Shown one piece after another: positions 56,922 to 64,000 of a stretch of 64,000 nt of DNA (position 1 is the stretch's first letter; each line of letters starts with the position of its first letter). The notes under the pieces are model-generated. The model did not search any database, was not told the origin of the DNA, and saw only the letters and a program-made list of their open reading frames with translations. The position numbers and the translations under genes are program-made. Source of the stretch: Atkinsonella hypoxylon (taxonomy: Eukaryota > Ascomycota > Sordariomycetes > Hypocreales > Clavicipitaceae); assembly GCA_000729835.1 (NCBI GenBank), contig JFHB01000106.1:1-64000 (forward strand), in the 5' to 3' direction.

Positions 56922-57339
56922 TAATTATTCTATTTACCTATAAGCTAAAAGATAAAGAGCCTAAATCCTTCTTTATAAGTGTTAACTTTAAAGAATAAAT
57001 GCTTACTAGAGTTATAGTGCTATAGAACAGTATTTTTATTAAGGTATACCTTTACCTCTTAGAATGCCTTCTTTTCCTTAGGTTTTAGTAAAAATATTAC
57101 TTCTTAGGCTTTCTTTTAGTATATTAGTTTTAGTAAACTATTAGCTAAGCTTTTCTTATAAAGCTCTTATAGTAAGGTAGTCTTTTGTTTTTATAGTAAG
57201 TAAATTTATATATTAAACTACAGAATACTCTTCTGTAAAAAGCTAGCTATACTAATAAAGGTCTTTAGATTTATAAGATCTACTAGAAACTTAAGTTTTT
57301 AAAAAGCTTTTAGCCTATTATTTATATTAGTAATTCTAT
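56922..57339 (-). pseudogene. Second Gypsy-A fragment (RNase H region)
   Basis: Bases 56922-57032 match 29483-29590 and 57033-57339 continue as 47869-48175, without the Copia-C insertion. It is therefore an independent copy of Gypsy-A that shows the empty Copia-C target site (gagttatagtgctatag). The left edge at about 56922 is abrupt, with no LTR. The right edge is the Copia-A A6 insertion. Minus-strand coding corresponds to RNase H. Confidence 0.9.
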
Positions 57340-58038
57340 TATTGAAAATAATAGGGATTACAGGACTAGATATCTAAGAGGGTAGTGGTCTCTTAGATTT
57401 AGCATCTGTAATTGCTCCTAGCAATTATCACGTAGTGGAAGCAGCAGCGGCCTAAATCAAGCTGTAGTGTATAGTACTAGATCACGTAGAGGCAATAGAT
57501 AACTGTAATAGTAGTATCTTTATATTAAGAGCGCTGTAACGAACAAGTTAGTAAGGGTAGGATCTTGAATCTTTCTAGTCCCTTATAGACCTACTAACTA
57601 TATTAGCAGGCTATAGTCGCTAGAAGGGGCTTATAGGCTACTTTATAATTTCTGCAAAAAGATTTACTATATAAAAACAAAAAAATCGACTTATAGCTAT
57701 ACAAACGAGATACCTATATGCATAATTTAATAAATTCCACTAATAATAAGCAACCCTTATAAGCAACTCTATCCAACAATTATACTATTAAATAGCCCTA
57801 ATTCTTAGCTTTTAAATAGTATACTTCTTAAATTTCTACTATTACTAGTTGTAGAGAAAATCGCAGTTAAAATTAACTATAGGTTAGGCAACTTTGCCTT
57901 AGTTAATTCTAGATGTTTTACATCTAGTAACAGCAATATCTCTACTAAAAATTAACGTAACAAGACCTAATAAGGGTTATATAATAGAGCAACTAGTAAG
58001 CATATATATAGGCTATATAGGGTAGCTTATTTTTAATA
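57340..58038 (-). repeat. Copia-A 3' LTR of A6
   Basis: The 699 bp LTR runs from tattgaaaataatagg to ttattttta ata on the plus strand; the terminal aaca is aata here by RIP. The following caccctctag is the complement of the polypurine tract. Confidence 0.93.
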
Positions 58039-58204
58039 CACCCTCTAGAAATATAAGAAGTAACTAGTTTTATAAGCAACTTAGCTCCTTTAAAGGATAT
58101 CTAAGTTAGAATTAACTAACAAAATATAATACTAATAATAGAACTAAAATAACATAACTAATTCTAGCAATTCTAAGGTAGTTATAGTTAAATATAACTA
58201 GTTG

Positions 58205-61200
58205 TTGTTAATTGTTTTTGTTGTTTTCGATTTTTAACTGTTTTTTATTGCTTTTTGATTTTTTAAGTGTTTTTATTGCTTTTATAAGCTAGCTAGAAAG
58301 CTCTAGTAAGTTAATAAATTATTAATGCTTTTAAATAGCAAAAGGCTTAGTTAGGCTATCTGCTAGCATCTAATTTATATTAATATAACTAACCTTAGCT
58401 ATACCTTTATAAATCTTTTCCCTAATGTAGTTAAACTTTAAAAGGGTGTACTTAGTTCTACTATATAACGTTAAGTTGTAAGCAGTAACTATAGCGCTTT
58501 AATTATTACACCTAATAGGAATAGGAGGGGTTAAAGGCAGCTTTATCTCCTTAAAAAGGCTGTAGAGCCACTCTAATTCCCTAATAGCTTTAGATAATAT
58601 ATTAGATTCTGCTTCTAAAGTAGAAAGAGCAATAGTACTAGCTTTTTTCGATTTCTAGCTAATAGGTCTACTAGCTAGCTTATATAGATAAGTATAGGTT
58701 AATTTAGAAGAGACTTTATTACTAGCAAAATCGCTATTGCAATAACTAAGGAGAGTCTTTAAGACTTCTTTACAACTAATAGTAGTATTAGAAGACTTTT
58801 TAGAGGAAGACCCTACTAAAGAGTGTAGACTAGAACGCTTATAAACGATAGTAAAGCTTTTAGTACTACTTAAGTACTAAAGGAGGTACTTAGAGGCGTT
58901 TAGATGCTCTATATAGGGCTTAGCTAGGAATGTTAATAGCTACTAAACGGAAAAAGCAATATTAGCCCTAGTTAGCAACATAAGGTACATTATAGTGCCT
59001 ATTATACTTTAATAAAGCTTATAATTAGATTTTAAGAGAGGTTTTATAACTAGTTGCTTTAGGATTCCTGGCTGTATAGAGATAGAAGCTAGCTTAGCAT
59101 CTAGTATATTAAATCTTTCTAGGACTTTAAGGATGTATTAAGATTAATAGATTTTAATAGACCTTTTAGACCTATTATAGGTGATTTAAACGCCTAGGAA
59201 GAATTCTGCTGGTCCTTTATCTTCTATTAAATAAGCTTAATTTAGTAGCTTTTTAAGCTTATTAATATATTGTAAATTAGGCCTAATTAGAAGACAGTTA
59301 TCTACATAAGTAGCAATATACGTAGATGTAGCTGGGTTATAAAAGACTACTAGGTCTAATATAAGAGGTTTAAATCTATGCTTTTAAAGTAATTCTGTTA
59401 GAATTTGCTGCTATTCTCTAGGACTTTGCTTTAGACTATAGAGGGATTTTTCTAGCTTAATTACTTGCTCTTTAGAGGGCTTGTAATTACAGCTTTTTAG
59501 TAGCTTAGCTACTAATGGCGATGCTTACTCTGCAAATTTAACGAATCTATCTAGGATTTCTATATAAATAGCTTCTTTTAGCTTGCTATTTAAAAACGCT
59601 CCTATAAAATCGATTTGCTCGACTTCCTAGTTATTAAAAGCTGCAAGAGCTAATAATATACGCTAGCTAGGAGGAATACTAATTGCAGCAAAGGTCTCTA
59701 GATAGTCTTAACCTTCTATTTGTATAAATCCCTTAGCAATAAGGCAGGCCTTATATTTTATAGAATTATTTTCTTTATCCTTCTTTAGCCTATAAATAAG
59801 CCTATTCTTTAGAACTCTTTGGCCCTTAGGTACTTAGTCTTTCCCTATAAATTTAAAGGTTCCAGCAGTTAATAGCTGCTTAAATTCGCTATAGGTAGCT
59901 TCTATTTAATGCTGCTTAGTAGAGCTTTTTAGGGCTTGCTTCTACGTGTTAGGAAGTTCATCCTTATTACTATTAGAAGTAATAGCTGCTTTAGTCCTTA
60001 CCTTAAAGCATAGATCCTTGATTAAGGAAAATATATCTCTATCTAGATCTATAGCATTAGCATTAATAGATTCAGCTTTAGCTTCTATAGGTTCTATATT
60101 AGCCTAAGGGGCTTCTATAGTTATAGGGGCTTTAGGGGCCTCTATAGCTTCTATAGGGTTGCTTAGTAGAAGAGCTTGATCTACAGGTTCTAGTAGATAA
60201 TTTAGCACATCTAGATAACTAGGATAAGGATACTTAGGAGTATAATTATCCACTAATTGCTGGTTATTAATTTCTCTCTCTAAAGGATTATCCACTATAG
60301 AACCAATAGGAACCTTAGGGATGCCCTGTAAAATAGAACCTATTCCTTCTATAATTTTAACGAAGCTAGTCTTTATAACAGCTTATTTAGAGGGGATATA
60401 TATTAGATATACATTAGAACCTAGTGTAGCTAAAAGTCTACTAGAAATAGTTCTTTTAGCTAGCTTCTGCAACCTAGATTGTTGTTCTAAAGGAATTAGA
60501 ACTTCGCAATAGGAGCCTATAGCTCTTATTATAGTAAAATCAAGCTTATAGGTCTTAGAAGGCTCTAAATTAGCTAGATATAGCTGTTTAGGACTTAGTA
60601 GTTTAGTACTATTCGCAGTACTATTAACTAAATCCACTATAGCAGGAAGAATGTAAGACTATAGATATAGAGGTAATTGTAACCACTGTAGGGTAGCACG
60701 TAAACGGTTTAGAAGTACCCTTATAGCTCTCTCTATTAGCCTATTCTGTTTGTAAATATAGGGGCAAGAGGTACTAAAGCAAATACCCTTAGAAGATAGC
60801 TAAGCTTACAACCTAATATCGATTTCTATACTACTATTAAAGTAAAGGTGTTTAGAGTAGCAGTTATACTAGTTTTTTAATTCCTTAAAGAAGCTTCTAA
60901 TACAGCTATAAAGAGTAGAACTCTCTTTATTAGCTAGATTAAAAGACTACTTATACCGTAATTTTCTATTAATTAGAAAAAGAACTAAAGGCCTCTTATT
61001 GTGCAGTATAGGCTCTATTTTAACGGTATCTCCCTCTATAATATCTAAACATCTAGGGGGGTTAGGAATAGCATACTTACTAGGTCTTCTAACAGCTTTA
61101 GCTTAGTTGTAAGCTAGGCAGTTAAAATCCTTTTCCTTAATTTTTATAAAATTAGGAATACCTTTAGTAATAGAAGCAGTCTTCTTTAGTAAAGGGAGTC

Positions 61201-63562
61201 CTATATGCCTTAATCTAACGTGCTAAGTAGCAGCTAATTCTAGGAGCTTCTTATAGAAAGAAGAAGCAGTAGGATTTATACTACTAGAATTATTATTAGA
61301 GCTAGCTTCCTGTTGCTCTCTATCTTGCTAGATCTCTTAAGAACTATAGGCCTCGTTTAAGGGATCTAGACAGCTACTTCCTCTAATATCTAGCAACTTA
61401 GGATTTAGACCTTCTAAATCTCCGTTATTAGAAGGAATCTAACTAGGAGCCCGTTTAGGAACTAGGGCTAATAGCTCTATAGTATCGTTATTAGTATTAT
61501 CTGCTTCTTCTTCTTTAAAGTTAGATAATTCCTTAATTTAGCTATATTCCTCTAGATTAAAACTAGGCTGTTAAGGGATTTAAACCTCTATAGAATAACT
61601 AGCATTATAACTGCTATTATAACTATTGCTAGCTAGAAATCCTATATAAGAGAGATTAGCGTAGTTTTTACACACTCTAGGGGTCTCTTGCCCCTTAAGC
61701 TGTAAGAAGAAACTATACTTTTTAGGATTTAGAAGCCTACAGCAGCTTCTATTAGCTAGAAATAGCTAATTTCTAAGGAGAGTGCCCTCTATTAAATACT
61801 GCTTTAGACTACTAATTAGGTTAGTATCTAAACCTAGGCAATATAGAGCATCCTTTAGAGCTAAAGGCCTGTATTTAGCTGGATTTATACTAACTAGTAC
61901 CTAGAATACAGCAGTTCCCTATTCTTTAGGATAAATTAGACCTCCTCTAGTAGCAATAGGCGCGGTTTTACCCTTTTTTATAGGCTTAAAAGTCCTAAAA
62001 AATGCCTTATTGTTAACTATATAATAGGTAGAACCTGTATTGTATAGTAGGGAGTTTTTAATTATTCCGTTAGAGTAATTAAAAGAAGGGGTATTATTAC
62101 TAGTAATACTAGTATTACTAGTAGTGAATTCTGTATCTAAATTATAAGAATTATTACTACTAGAACTGCTAAATTCACTATTGGAATCTATAGTATCCTA
62201 GTTGCTAGTAGATAGGTTATAACAACCTATAGCAAAAGCAGCTTCTCTATCCTTATTCCTAGAATTTTTATTACTTCTTCTTTAGCTCTTCTACTTCTTC
62301 TAATTCTTAGAGGCTTTATCTATATCTTTAGAGGCTTTAGAATTGTTAGAATTAGAATTAGAATCGGAATTCTTCTTCTAATTAAGAGGATTCTTTCCTT
62401 AGTTAGCTTTATTATTATTAGAACTATTAGAATTAAAAGCTTTATAACTAAGAGCCTTAGATATAGAGGAGCTTTTATCTCTTTATTCTTCTAATAAGTT
62501 AGCTATAAGGAACTGTAAATTTAGCATTTTTACAGATAGACCTTGTGCTCTAGCAGCTCTAATAGAATATTACTGCCTTTTAGCCTAGCTAGGGAAGGTC
62601 TTCTTTAAAGCATTAATATAATAATTTACCTAGTTAATAGGATTAATAGCTACACTATAGAGCTATAGTCTAGCTAGTAAATTATTAAATTTAGCATTAA
62701 AGGCCTCTAAAGATCCCTTATAGTTTAAAAACAATAAGTTGTAATAACTAGCATATAGTGTACTACGTTATATTTCAGCACTCTATAAATACTGCCTAAC
62801 TAGAACGTTATAGGTATCTACAGAGGACTTATGCTAGCTTATAGCAGCTTAAGGTCTAGATTAGCAACTATCTCTTATAATTATAAGGATAATAGCTTGT
62901 TCTAAATCTACTAAAGTACTAGCTATACTAGAATTATTAATAAATTAAGGGAATTCTAGTGCTTTAAATTAAATAGTTAAAGCTTACTTCTACTGTTTAA
63001 AATTTTTAGGGCCTTTTAGCTTAGCAGCCTCTAGAATTAAGTAGACCTTCTTATTTAGCTCTTTTATAGTGCCTTCATTAAAAGCAGGCAGAAAAGTAGC
63101 ACTATTAGAACTAGAAGGTTTAGGGGCTTTAAAAGAGACTTTAGAAGCTCTTTTAGAAGTAATAGGATCTACTACCTTAAAGGGAGACCCTATAGAGAGA
63201 TTACCTATAGATGTAATTATAGTATTTAATTTACTTAGTAAATTAGCTATATTACCTTTATTTTAGCTTTATTTTGCTTCACTATACCTAATAAATCTAT
63301 TTAGGGTCTCTTGTTACTTATCTATTTAAGCTTTTAGATTAGCTTAAACATTATAGACTTACACTACTCTTTTAGAAGCTAATCTAGCTTCCTTTAAAGC
63401 CTTCTTAGCTGTATAATCTTCTTTATTAGAAGAGAAATCTACTAGCTAAGGGGGGGACCTTGCTAGACTAGGAAAGCTAGTAACAGCTGTAGCTAGTGTA
63501 CTAGAACCACTACTCTATTTAGGGCTTATGCTCTTTCCCTTACCTATTCCTTTTAGTGCTAT
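58205..63562 (-). pseudogene. Copia-A gag-pol in A6 (RIP-degraded)
   Basis: Read leftwards from ATA at 63562-63560 (former ATG), one phase is kept through Gag to integrase and on to RT. Stop-free pieces in this phase are 60637-60383 (integrase C-terminal part, LANLEPSKTYKLDF) and 60295-60104 (the Pro/Glu-rich linker, YTPKYPYPSYLDVLNYLLEP). The protease site is near 62040 (minus strand YNTGSTYYIVNN; first Asp lost). RT carries the majority variant at 59230-59290. Breaks are RIP-type stops. Plus-strand frames at 60321-60512 and 63069-63266 are shadows. The 3' end is approximate. Confidence 0.9.
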
Positions 63563-64000
63563 TTTAAAGGATTTTAATAGCTAATTTAATGCTCTTTATA
63601 GCTAATTATAGCCTAAATTACAGTAGAAAAGGTAGTAAACAATAGTAATAATTCTTACTAAATATAGGCTAGAAATGCTCTATATCTTTAGAAATTATAC
63701 TGAGATTTTTCTCCAATTTCTTTCGTAATAGGTATAACAGGCTCTAAAGGCTGCGTTGTATTGCAATCTATATGCGCATACAATTTGTATAGCAGACCAG
63801 ATTAACAAGCGGTCGTAAGGGGCATAAAATATAGGTTCTAGCTATTTTTAGCCAAAAAATTTAGGAGATTCTTCTCTAATTAGGTTCTAATAAATTAGTG
63901 GAGACCTAGGCACAGCTAATTTAGAGATATCTAGCTAATTCCTACTTTAAAATCCTAACTAGTAGGATTACTACACAAATTAATTCTGCGACTAAAAACA
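63563..64000 (-). other. Copia-A leader of A6 (partial)
   Basis: It is homologous to 22465-22923 of A3 and to 8850-9288 of A2. It is non-coding and cut by the window end. Confidence 0.8.

Larger units (their letters stand above)
57340..64000 (-). mobile_element. Copia-A copy A6, running off the right end of the window
   Basis: A Copia-A element on the minus strand contains the 3' LTR (57340-58038), gag-pol and most of the leader. The window ends inside the leader, at the position equal to about 22920 of A3, so roughly 0.5 kb of leader and the 5' LTR are missing. The left flank tctat (57335-57339) is the expected TSD half. Confidence 0.93.

Overview
The window is a nested stack of long terminal repeat (LTR) retrotransposons from an AT-rich compartment of a filamentous ascomycete (Pezizomycotina) genome. 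No host gene was recognised. The group is inferred from the retroelement families, which are fungal Ty1/Copia and Ty3/Gypsy lineages, and from pervasive damage typical of repeat-induced point mutation (RIP). CpA is changed to TpA and TpG to TpA on both strands, so glutamine codons become TAA or TAG and TGG becomes TAG. CpT and CpC are largely kept. Every coding region is therefore a pseudogene, and most short open frames in the window are antisense shadows or fragments between RIP stops.

Five families are named here for convenience. Copia-A has LTRs of about 693 bp and one gag-pol frame of about 1770 codons. Copia-B has 526 bp LTRs. Copia-C has 315 bp LTRs and is coded on the minus strand. 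Gypsy-A has 243 bp LTRs and is also on the minus strand. TRIM-A is a 352 bp non-coding element with 80 bp LTRs.

The nesting can be solved from LTR ends and 5 bp target-site duplications (TSDs). Copia-A copy A1 (1-2257, resuming at 53159-55337) was split by Gypsy-A (2258-53153, TSD gcaag). Gypsy-A then received Copia-B (3862-25088, accta), a Copia-A solo LTR (A4, 26492-27185, ccttc), a Gypsy-A solo LTR (28271-28513, gtaag), Copia-C (29591-47863, atagt) and a short unclassified insertion (49795-50277, agtat). Copia-B was hit by a chimeric TRIM-A/Copia-A element (A2, 8274-15479, attta) and by a complete Copia-A (A3, 16280-24110, caacc/caatc). Copia-C was hit by a three-LTR Copia-A tandem (A5, 31521-43120, acgtc) and by TRIM-A (44579-44930, acttt). 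Right of A1 are 1.6 kb of unassigned sequence (55338-56921) and a second Gypsy-A fragment (56922-57339). That fragment is split by another Copia-A (A6, 57340 to the window end).

Three points stand out. TRIM-A is a miniature element with Pol III box A/B-like motifs. It shares with Copia-A and Copia-B an unusual primer-binding site complementary to the anticodon loop of initiator tRNA-Met (half-tRNA priming). The A2 insertion has a TRIM-A LTR at its 5' end and a Copia-A LTR at its 3' end inside one TSD, and taking it out restores the Copia-B reverse transcriptase frame exactly. This indicates that TRIM-A and Copia-A recombined during reverse transcription. Gypsy-A carries an extra degraded reading frame downstream of integrase that I do not recognise.
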